Assembly: GCF_009759665.1 (NCBI RefSeq)
Contig: NZ_WQNE01000015.1
Coordinates: 62,001-126,000 of the forward strand
Reading direction: 5' to 3'
Length of the DNA stretch: 64,000 nucleotides
DNA from: Bradyrhizobium cajani
GTDB lineage: Bacteria; Pseudomonadota; Alphaproteobacteria; Rhizobiales; Xanthobacteraceae
A model generated the notes under the pieces. That model was not told the origin of the DNA. It did no database searches and saw only the letters and a program-made list of their open reading frames with translations. Below, piece by piece: positions 44,099 through 53,700 of the stretch. Both the position numbers and the translations under genes were made by a program. The stretch's first letter is position 1. Each line of letters begins with the position of its first letter.

Positions 44099-45046
44099 AT
44101 GTTGAAGACGATCATGCTCGCCGGCGCCGCGACGGCACTTGCCCTAAGCACCGCACCAACCTTCGCCAAGGAGCTCAAGTCGATCGGCGTCTCGCTGGGG
44201 TCGATGGGCAACCCGTTCTTCGTCGCGCTGTCGAAGGGCGCCGAGTTCGAGGCGAAGAAGACCAATCCCAATGTGAAGATCACGGCGGTCGGCTTCGAAT
44301 ACGACCTCGGCAAGCAGGTCACCCAGATCGACAATTTCATCGCCGCTGGCGTCGATCTCATCCTGTTGAACCCCGGCGATCCCAAGGCGATCGGGCCGGC
44401 GATCAAGAAGGCGCAGGCGGCAGGCATCGTCGTCGTCGCGGTCGACACCGCGGCCGAAGGCGCCGATGCCACCGTGACCACGAACAACGTGCAGGCCGGC
44501 GAGATCTCCTGCCAATATATCGTCGACAAATTGGGCGGGAAGGGCGATGTCGTCATCGAGAACGGTCCGCAGGTCTCTGCCGTGATCGACCGCGTCGTCG
44601 GCTGCAAGAACGTCTTCTCGAAGAATCCGGGCATCAAGGTGCTGTCCAGCGACCAGGACGGCAAAGGCTCGCGCGAAGGCGGGCTCACCGTGGCGCAGGG
44701 CTATCTGACCCGCTTCCCCAAGATCGACGCCATCTTCGCCATCAACGATCCGCAGGCGATCGGCACCGACCTTGCGGCACGCCAGCAAAATCGCAGCGGC
44801 ATTGTCATCACGGCGGTCGACGGCGCGCCCGATATCGAGGCCGCGCTGAAAGATCCGCAGTCGCCGCAGATCCAGGCCTCGGCTTCGCAGGACCCGTTCT
44901 TCATGGCGCGGCGGGCCGTGCAGGTTGGTGTCGGCATTCTCAATGGCCAGAAGCCGGCCTCGACCGTCGAGCTGTTGCCCTCCAAGCTCGTGACCAGGGA
45001 CAACGTCGCCGAGTACAAGGGCTGGACCTCGGATCGTTCTCAGTAG
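44099..45046 (+). CDS. Ribose/xylose-type ABC importer substrate-binding protein
   Basis: 315 residues. Signal peptide MLKTIMLAGAATALALSTA with cleavage near TFAKE. The mature Peripla_BP_4 fold has IGVSLGSMGNPFFVALSKG at the start, DLILLNPGDPKAIGPAIKK, then VVVAVDTAAEGADATVTTN and IDAIFAINDPQAIGTDLAA. GGGAGG before the ATG at 44099 fixes the start. It is the last gene of the xylulokinase-linked import unit and is followed by a strong hairpin at 45087-45114. The ligand is probably a pentose or polyol (inference). Confidence 0.93.
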   Translation: MLKTIMLAGAATALALSTAPTFAKELKSIGVSLGSMGNPFFVALSKGAEFEAKKTNPNVKITAVGFEYDLGKQVTQIDNFIAAGVDLILLNPGDPKAIGPAIKKAQAAGIVVVAVDTAAEGADATVTTNNVQAGEISCQYIVDKLGGKGDVVIENGPQVSAVIDRVVGCKNVFSKNPGIKVLSSDQDGKGSREGGLTVAQGYLTRFPKIDAIFAINDPQAIGTDLAARQQNRSGIVITAVDGAPDIEAALKDPQSPQIQASASQDPFFMARRAVQVGVGILNGQKPASTVELLPSKLVTRDNVAEYKGWTSDRSQ

Positions 45047-45086
45047 AACGCGTCCCGCTACCGGGAATGCTCGAAACACGTGATGA

Positions 45087-45114
45087 CGGGTGGCGTTTTG
45101 ATCGACGCCACCCG
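45087..45114 (+). terminator. Terminator-like hairpin after the second importer operon
   Basis: CGGGTGGCGT (45087-45096) and ACGCCACCCG (45105-45114) make a perfect 10-bp stem with an 8-base loop, 41 bases after the binding-protein stop. No T-tract follows. Confidence 0.55.
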
Positions 45115-45213
45115 CGGCCAATACACGTGCGCTGATCGGCTGTACGAGCGCGCCGGGCCGCCTCCTGTGTTAGCCTTGCACGATCTCGATCGCTCGATTC
45201 GGAAGCACAATTC

Positions 45214-45681
45214 GTGAAAGCAAGGACATCCGGGACTGCGTGGCGGCATGCCAACATTGGTCGTCTGCTCAACAACGCGGTGCGTCGTTTCGAGGGCCGC
45301 GTGCTCGAACTGATGAGTGAGCGCGGCCACGACGAAACACGCATCGCGCATGTCGGCCTGACCCGCAATCTCGACGTGGAGGGGACGCGGCTCACCGAGC
45401 TCGCCCGCCGCGCGTCCATGAGCAAGCAGGCGATGGGCGAGCTGGTCGATCAATGCGCCGAACTCGGCCTCGTCGATCGCATCGCCGATCCGACCGACCG
45501 GCGCGCGCGCATCGTCATGTTCACCCCGGCCGGGCGCAAATGGCTGGACGCGTTCCGCGATGCCGTCGACATCGCCGAGCAGGAGATGCGTGCCGAGCTC
45601 GGCAAGACCGCGATGGACGCGATCCTGAAGGGGCTTGCGGTCTATGGCGCGGAGTTCGACACGCTCGACGATCCCGATTAG
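45214..45681 (+). CDS. MarR family transcriptional regulator
   Basis: 155 residues with GTG start. The winged helix-turn-helix is in TRLTELARRASMSKQAMGE and the wing in LGLVDRIADPTDRRARIVM, a typical MarR DxR(R) wing. MarR proteins usually repress a neighbouring gene and release it on binding an aromatic ligand. The next gene, 67 bases downstream, is an aromatic hydroxylase whose promoter contains two repeats of TAGTCAGG, so this is the likely target. Confidence 0.92.
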   Translation: MKARTSGTAWRHANIGRLLNNAVRRFEGRVLELMSERGHDETRIAHVGLTRNLDVEGTRLTELARRASMSKQAMGELVDQCAELGLVDRIADPTDRRARIVMFTPAGRKWLDAFRDAVDIAEQEMRAELGKTAMDAILKGLAVYGAEFDTLDDPD

Positions 45682-45719
45682 TCAGGTGACTTGACGAAAT
45701 AGTCAGGCGACCTTACCAT
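45679..45719 (+). promoter_or_regulatory. Candidate promoter with two MarR-type operator half-repeats
   Basis: TAGTCAGGTGAC (45679-45690) and TAGTCAGGCGAC (45700-45711) are direct repeats 21 bases apart, two helical turns. They flank a TTGACG -35 box (45691-45696); a TACCAT -10 box lies 17 bases further (45714-45719). One repeat sits upstream of the -35 and one in the spacer, suited to repression. Transcription would start near 45726. Confidence 0.5.
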
Positions 45720-45748
45720 GCAGGATAATGCTGGTAGGGAGAAGCGTC

Positions 45749-47428
45749 TTGGAAACACGTCTGACGGCCTCGGTGCTCATCGTGGGCGGGGGGCCCTGCG
45801 GGCTGATGCTGGCCAATGAACTTGGCCGCCGCGGCGTGACCGCGATCCTGGTCGATGAAAAGCCGGGCACGGCATTCAATCCGCAAGCCAATGCGACGCA
45901 GGCGCGCTCGATGGAGCACTATCGGCGGCTGGGTTTTGTCGACGAGATCAGGCGTGAAGGTCTGCCCGCCGACTATCCGACCGACGTTGCGTACTTCACC
46001 CGTTACACCGGCTACGAGCTGGCGCGATTCCAGTTGCCGTCATCTTCGCGCGCAGGCGAACTCATCAAGGGCATGTCGGGCTCCTGGAGTGCGGCCGAGC
46101 TGCCGCATCGGGTCTCGCAGAAATATGTCGAGGCCGTGCTGCGCCGCCACGCTGAACGGCTCCCCGGCATAAAGCTGAACTATGGCCACAAGCTCATCAG
46201 CTACGTCGAAAGCGATGACGGCATCGTCGGCGACATCGAGTGTCTCGATGATGGCAGCCGCTTCCAGGTTCGAGCCGACTTCCTGGTCGGGGCGGACGGT
46301 CCGCGCTCGACGGTCCGGCAATCGCTGGGGATCGTCTATGGCGGCGAGACGGGGACGCAACGCGATTTCATGGGAGGCCGCATGCTGGCGGTCTATCTCC
46401 GTTCGCCCGAGTTCTACGCAAGCATCCCGCACGCCAGGGCGTGGATGTACAATTGCTTCAACTGCGACCGCCGCGCCTTCATGGCCTCCGTGAACGGACG
46501 CGACGAGTTCGCGTTTCACACGCAGCTCCGGCCGGGCGAGGACGAGAGTGCGATCACGGCCAACGAGGCCAAGGCGGCATTCCAGCGCGCCTGCGGCGCG
46601 CCGATCGAGTGCGAGGTGCTGTCCTTCCTGACCTGGACCGCCGGTCACGCGCTGGTCGCCAATGGCATGCAGCGGGGCAGGGTCTTCCTCGGCGGTGACG
46701 CGGCGCATCTGTTCACGCCGACCGGCGGGCTCGGCTACAACACCGCGATCGAGGATGCGGTCAATCTCGGCTGGAAGCTTGCAAGCGTCGTCAAGGGCGT
46801 GAGCCCGGCGACGCTGCTCGACAGCTACGAGGTCGAGCGGCGTCCGGTGGCGCTCCGCAACACCGACTATGCGCGGCGTTTCGCCGACTCCCTTGGCCTG
46901 TTCGCGCCGGCGCCGCAGATCGAGGACGCGACGGACGAGGGCCGCGAGGCACGGCGGACGGCAGGCGCCTATCTCGAACAGCACGCCCGTGCCGAATTCA
47001 ACATCCCCGGCGTCACCTTCGGCGGACGCTACGACGGCTCGCCGATCATCGTCTCCGATGGCAGCGCGCCGCCGCCGGATACCGCGAACGTCTATGTTCC
47101 GAGCGCTTGTCCCGGCGGCCGCGCACCGCATGCGTGGCTGGAGGACGGCACGTCCCTGTATGACTTGTTCGGGTTCGAATGGACGTTGCTCCAGTTCGGC
47201 GAGGTCGCGTCGGCCCGCGCCGCTGTCTCTCAGTCCGTCCGCACGCTTGGGGTCGACGTAAAGCTCGTCACCCCGCCGGGAGCCTTGCGCGAACTCTATG
47301 AGGCGGACCTCGTCCTGATACGTCCCGACCAGATCGTGGCCTGGCGCGGCAGCGCATCACAGGTCGGAACGATCGGGCGCGTTCTTGCCTGCGCGCTCGG
47401 ACACGATGCCAGCGACGGCGCGCGGTGA
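45749..47428 (+). CDS. FAD-dependent aromatic-ring hydroxylase (PheA/TfdB/MhpA-like)
   Basis: About 559 residues, class A flavoprotein monooxygenase. GxGxxG region SVLIVGGGPCGLMLANELG, the DG motif FLVGADGPRSTVR, and the GD motif VFLGGDAAHLFTPTGGLGY are all present, followed by a C-terminal thioredoxin-like domain. It probably hydroxylates a phenol or resorcinol-type ring with NAD(P)H and O2. Start: I prefer the TTG at 45749 with AGGGAG seven bases upstream; an in-frame ATG at 45728 would be almost leaderless from the promoter proposed here. Likely repressed by the MarR protein. It could feed hydroxyquinol to the operon at 28-38 kb (inference). Confidence 0.9.
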   Translation: METRLTASVLIVGGGPCGLMLANELGRRGVTAILVDEKPGTAFNPQANATQARSMEHYRRLGFVDEIRREGLPADYPTDVAYFTRYTGYELARFQLPSSSRAGELIKGMSGSWSAAELPHRVSQKYVEAVLRRHAERLPGIKLNYGHKLISYVESDDGIVGDIECLDDGSRFQVRADFLVGADGPRSTVRQSLGIVYGGETGTQRDFMGGRMLAVYLRSPEFYASIPHARAWMYNCFNCDRRAFMASVNGRDEFAFHTQLRPGEDESAITANEAKAAFQRACGAPIECEVLSFLTWTAGHALVANGMQRGRVFLGGDAAHLFTPTGGLGYNTAIEDAVNLGWKLASVVKGVSPATLLDSYEVERRPVALRNTDYARRFADSLGLFAPAPQIEDATDEGREARRTAGAYLEQHARAEFNIPGVTFGGRYDGSPIIVSDGSAPPPDTANVYVPSACPGGRAPHAWLEDGTSLYDLFGFEWTLLQFGEVASARAAVSQSVRTLGVDVKLVTPPGALRELYEADLVLIRPDQIVAWRGSASQVGTIGRVLACALGHDASDGAR

Positions 47429-47767
47429 CGGTCTCGGCCAGCCGAGGGAGGCATATGCCTCTCCGCCCATGCTTTGTCCGACATGTCAGGCGTGAAAGCC
47501 GATTTCTGGGGAAGCAAGCGTTGCCGGTCTTGCCGACCAGCCCTGGCGTCGGCCGGTCCGGCGAACAAGACGCTTGGCTGAATCTGAATAAATACAAATA
47601 TAATCAATGGCTTGAGGCCAATCTGGCGCCGGGGTGCTGTCCCGGGCCAGGCGTTAATCGCGACGATAGAAGGCTTGGCCCCCACAGCTTTGGGACCTTT
47701 TCGGGGCAGGAACAATGTGCAACATTGGCCCGATTTTATCAATTTTTTAACCAATTGCGGTGGCGTC
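47429..47767. other. 339-bp upstream region of the giant gene
   Basis: I see no gene here. The first 150 bases are ordinary high-GC DNA. Two patches are strikingly AT-rich for this genome: 47580-47610, with a perfect TATAAT, and 47728-47757, with runs of T and A just before the start codon. They probably contain the promoter and an untranslated leader of about 160 bases. Confidence 0.6.
47574..47604 (+). promoter_or_regulatory. Candidate sigma-70-like promoter of the giant gene
   Basis: TTGGCT (47574-47579) and a perfect TATAAT (47599-47604) are separated by 19 bases; using TGGCTG as -35 shortens the spacer to 18. The AT-rich setting in a GC-rich genome supports it, but the spacing is longer than ideal. 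Confidence 0.4.
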
Positions 47768-50700
47768 ATGAACTACGCCGACAAGTCTTTGCCGGTCAGC
47801 CCTGATTGCGACTCTGTTCAATTCAACTACGAAGCCTTAGCGCAACGGTCACAGGTTCCCATCGTCAAGGTTCCTGACGCGCATCTCCTCTTCTCAGGAG
47901 AGTTCCAGCGCATTGGTTCTGACCTCATCCTCTCGGATGAACTCCATCGCGTCATCGTCCCGAACTATTTCAAGGAGCATGTGCGACCGCAGCTCGTGTC
48001 CCCCGATGGCGCGCAGCTGCCGGCCCAGGTCGTCGACGCGCTGACGGGATACACGGCCTATGCGCAGGCCGGCGCGCAGAGTCCCGCGGGCAAGGTCGTG
48101 GGCCACATCGTCAAGATCTCCGGCAGTGCCAGCATCGTCCGCAACGGCGTAACGATCGTTGCGAATGTCGGCGACGCCATCAATCAGAACGACGTGGTGC
48201 AGACCGGCAGCAATTCGACCCTCGGCCTCGCGCTCGATGACGGCACGACGTTCAACCTGTCCGAGAGCGCGCGGTTCATGTTGAACGATTTGACCTTTGA
48301 CGCGAGCAGCACGTCGAACAGTTCGTTGATGACCCTGGTCGAGGGCGCTGCGAGCTTCGTCGCCGGTCAGGTGGCAAAGACGGGCGACATGAGGGTGGCG
48401 ACGCCCACGGCCACGCTCGGCATCCGCGGCACCGCCGTCAATCTCAGCATTTCGTCGAGCGACGGAACGGTCTCGATCTCGGTCATCGACCAGCGCGACG
48501 GCCAGGTGCATGCAGTCCAGGTCTTCAGCAATACCGGCGCATTGATCGGCACCGTGTCGAGCAACGGCGCCTCGCTGACACTGACGCCGACCGCAACGTT
48601 CGACGTGATCGCGCGGCAGGTCGACAAGACGGCGGATCAGATCGCCCAGGAGTTCAACGCATTCCAGCAGGTCCTGAGCACCTATGATGCGGCCAAGCAG
48701 ATCTTCCCAAATCTGCCGCAGCACACCGAAAATACGAACCCAACCAACAATAATGACGCCAATCCGAACTCCACCAGGTTTGCGGGAAGCCCGCCACTCA
48801 ATCCTCCGGGAACGGAATATCACCCTCCAAGCACGACGCCCAAGGTCCAAACCGCGAGCGATGCGCCGCCGCCGACGACGGTGATCATTACCACGGCTGC
48901 TGCCGCAGATGTCGTGACGCCGACGCCGCCGCTGATCGAGCCGACGATCGTGGCCGTCAAGACCACCTCTATCCCCTTCATTGTGACCCCGCCCAACGTG
49001 GCTGCGATCACCTCCGGAGCAGGAAATCACACCGGCCCGGTCATGAGTGCGAGCGGCGACGTCGTCTACGATCCCGACGGCACCATATATTTCTACGATC
49101 GCACGACCGGCACGACGACGACGATCGCGTCTCCCGCGGGCGGCTGGAGCTACGGCTCGCCCACGATCAGCTCGGATGGACGCTACATCGTCTATGAGGG
49201 CTCCGATGGAAGCGGGACCTACGTGTTCGTCTACGGGATGGATTCCTCCGACCCGACCCACTACCACGTTCAAATCCAGCTCGGTCAGGGGTCTTCTCCC
49301 GCGGTGAGCGGTGACGGCAGCACCATCGTTGTCGAGCAGGGCGCGGGCAATATCGCCATCTATGACCTGCAGGGAAACCTGAAGGGGACGATCACCGCTG
49401 GAGCCGTCGGCAGTGCGGGCGCGCTGTGGACGCCGGCCATCAGCGCCGGCGGCCACATCATCGCTTTCTGGAATTCGGATTCGAGCAGTCCAGGTGGTTC
49501 GGGCCATCTGTACGCCTACGACCTGTCGACGGGAGGCCTGACTCAGATCGCGAACACTGCCTCGGGCGCCGGCAATATGCCGCCGACCGTCAGCGCGGAC
49601 GGCCATCTGATCGCCTACCAGGGCGCGGACGGCTCCGGTCATTCGGAGATCTATCTCTACGATCTGAACACCGGCGCCGTCGTCTTCCACACTGGAAACC
49701 CGTCAGGCGGCAGCTACAATCCGGTCCTTAGCCCCGACGGCCATTTCATCGTGTTCTCGAGCGACGCGCGGCTGACCTCCAGCGACCAGAACAATTTCAC
49801 CGACATCTACATCGTGGACGTCACGAACCCCGCTGCGCCCGTCTACAAGCTCGTGTCGGAGGGAAGCGGAGCTGCGTCCCACGGCGGCGTCGCGGTCAGC
49901 GCCGGCGGGCAGTATGTCGCGTTCGGAAACAGCAACCACATCTTCTTCGCCGATCCGACGTCGGGACGCAGCGTGGTGATTCTTGAAACTTCACAGTCGC
50001 CCGCGATCCTGACCGCAGCGGGTCAGATCACGGTTACCGGCGACTATTCCGGCGTTGGAATCGGCGTGACGGATCAATTCGGCCATCCAACGTCGGATTT
50101 CAAAGCAAAATTCGATGCCGCGGGACACATCAACTGGACCTTCAGCGAGGCCAAGAGCGATTTTGCGTGGCTGTCCTACGGTCAGGACGCGACACAAACA
50201 TTCATCATCACGCTTTCTGCCAATAACGGGACGGTGACGATTCCCGTCTTCGTCACCGTGCACAACGGCATTCAGCCCGTCCTCAATACTGCGGACTTTG
50301 CACCGATTGCCACGCCGGTGAGTCTGGCCGAAGGGCAACAAAACACGGCGTACACGATCACCGCGGCGGATCTGCTCCACGGCGTCATCGACATCGACGG
50401 ACCATTGCGGTCCATCACCGCGCTCTCGCTCCAGAGCGGTGGCGGCACCCTGTTGCAGGTCGACGGCCAAACCTGGACCTACACGCCTGATGCCGGATTC
50501 AGCGGTCAGGTCATCTTCAGCTACACGACGTCGGACTCGATCAAGAGCGCCAGCTCGACGGCAAGTCTCAACATCGCATTACCGCTCGCCATTACGGCGA
50601 TCTCGCCGGACAGCGGCGTGGCGGGTGATTTCATCACGAGCAATACGAATCTGGTCGTTTCCGGCACGAACGGCTCGCTGACGAGCGGCGAGAAGATTCA

Positions 50701-53700
50701 GCTCAGCAACGACAATGGCGTGACGTGGACCGACGTCGTTCAGGATACGGCGACAAGCTGGAGCTTTGCCGATCCTCTGACGCATGCCGTAGGTTTCACT
50801 TACCGGGTGCGCGTCGTCGATTCCAACGACACTCCGATCAACGCGACCAGCCAGGCCGTCGTCATCGACACGGCACCGCCGGTCCTGTCGATCACCAGCG
50901 CGAGCGGGTTCACCAATCAGGTATCGCTGACCCTCACCGGGACGCTCGATCTCGCCGACGTCGGGGCCATCGTGACCGTGTTCGACGATGGCCAATCGAT
51001 CGGCACGGCAACGGTGCAGGCCGACGGGAGCTGGACCAAGGTCGTTTCGCTGCATGCCGGCGCCAATAACCTGAGCTCGCAGGCGGCAGATGTCGCAGGC
51101 AACCTCGGAACGAGCAACACGATCGTCGTGACGCTGGATACGACGGCACCGTCGGAAACGCTGGCGATCACGGCGATCAGTTCCGACACCGGCACGGCCG
51201 GCGACTTCATCACCAGCGATACGACGCTGACGGTCTCCGGCAGCAATGGCGCGCTGGCCTCTGACGAGAAGATCCAGGTCAGCAGCAATGGCGGTGTGAC
51301 CTGGGTCGACGTCACGCAGTCGACCGCGACGACCTGGAGCTACCTCGACCCGGCCACGCATGCCGCGAGCTTCACCTACCAGGTGCGCATCGTCGATCTC
51401 GCCGGCAATATCGGCACCACGGCCAGCCAGGCGATCACGATCGATACCACGGCACCGGCCGAGGCGCTGGCGATCACGGCGATCAGCTCGGACACGGGAA
51501 CGGGTGGCGATTTCATCACCAGCGACACGATCCTGACGGTCTCCGGCACCAACGGCGCGCTGGCCGCCGGCGAGAAGATCCAGGTCAGCAGCGACGGCGG
51601 GACCACCTGGGCCGACGTGACGCAATCGACGTCGACGACGTGGAGCTATGCCGACCCGGCGACGCATGCCGCGAGCTTCACCTATCAGGCTCGCATCGTC
51701 GATCTCTCCGGCAACATCGGCACCGCCACAAGCCATGCTGTGACGGTCGACACCACCGCGCCGGCTGAGGCGCTGGCGATCACCGCGATCAGCTCGGACA
51801 CTGCGACGCCCGGCGACTTCATCACCAGCGATACGACGTTGACGGTCTCCGGCAGCAACGGCGCGCTCGCCGCCGGCGAGAAGATTCAGGTGTCGGGCGA
51901 TGGCGGCGTGACCTGGGCCGACGTCACGCAGTTGACGGCGACGACATGGAGCTATGTCGATCCGGCGACGCATGTCGCCAGCTTCACCTACCAGGCGCGC
52001 ATCGTCGATCTCGCCGGCAATATCGGAACGACAGCCAGCCAGGCGATCACGATCGACACCGGGGCACCGGCCGAGGCGTTGGCGATCGCGGCGATCAGTT
52101 CGGACACCGGCACGGCCGGTGATTTCATCACCAGCGACACGACGCTGACGGTCTCCGGCAGCAATGGCGCGCTGGCCCCTGACGAGAAGATCCAGGTCAG
52201 CAACAATGGCGGCGTCACCTGGGCCGACGTCACGCAGTCGACTGCGACGACCTGGAGCCATATCGACCCGACGACGCACGCCGCGAGCTTCACCTACCAG
52301 GTGCGCATCGTCGATCTCGCCGGCAACATCGGCACCACGGCCAGCCAGGCCGTGACGATCGACACGACGGCGCCATCGGAGGCGCTGGCGATCACAGCCA
52401 TCAGTTCAGACACCGGCACGGCCGGCGATTTCGTCACCAGCGACACGAGTCTGACGGTCTCCGGCACCAACGGTGTGCTGGCCGCCGGCGAGAGGATCCA
52501 GGTCAGTAGCGACGGCGGGACCACCTGGGTCGACGTGACGCAATCGACGTCGACGACCTGGAGCTATGCCGACCCGGCGACGCATGCCACGAGCTTTACT
52601 TACCAGGCCCGCATCGTCGATCTCGCTGGCAACATCGGCACCGCCACAAGCCACGCGGTGACGATCGACACCACGGCGCCGGCCGAGGCACTGGCGATCA
52701 CGGCGATCAGCTCGGACACCGGCACGGCCGGCGATTTCATTACCAGCGACACGACCCTGACGGTCTCCGGCACCAACGGTGCGCTGGCCGCTAGCGAGAA
52801 GATTCAGGTGTCGAGCGATGGCGGCGTCACCTGGGCCGACGTCACGCAGTCGACGGTGACAAGCTGGAGCCATGTCGACCCGGCGACACATGCCGCGAGC
52901 TTCACCTACCAGGCGCGCATTGTCGATCTCGCCGGCAATATCGGAACGACGGCCAGCCAGGCGATCACGATCGACACCGGGGCACCGGCCGAGGCGCTGG
53001 CGATCACGGCGATCAGTTCCGACACCGGCACGGCCGGCGACTTCATCACCAGCGATACGACGCTGACGGTCTCCGGCAGCAATGGCGCGCTGGCCCCTGA
53101 CGAGAAGATCCAGGTCAGCAGCAATGGCGGTGTGACCTGGGTCGACGTCACGCAGTCGACCGCGACGACCTGGAGCCACATCGACCCGGCGACGCATGCC
53201 GCGAGCTTCACCTACCAGGTGCGCATCGTCGATCTCGCCGGCAATATCGGCACCACGGCCAGCCAGGCCGTGACGATCGACACGACGGCGCCATCGGAGG
53301 CGCTGGCGATCACAGCCATCAGTGCAGACACCGGCACCGCCGGCGATTTCGTCACCAGCGACACGAGTCTGACGGTCTCCGGCACCAACGGTGCGCTGGC
53401 CCCCGGCGAGAGGATTCAGGTGTCGAGCGATGGCGGCGTCACCTGGGCCGACGTCACGCAGTCGACGGCGACGACCTGGAGCCATGCCGATCCGGCGACG
53501 CATGCCGCGAGCTTCACCTATCAGGCCCGCATTGTCGATCTCTCCGGCAATATCGGCACCGCCACAAGCCATGCGGTGACGATCGACACCGGGGCACCAG
53601 CCGAGGCGCTGGCGATCACGGCGATCAGCTCCGACACCGGCACGGCCGGCGATTTCGTCACCAGCGACACGACGCTGACGGTCTCCGGCACCAACGGCGC

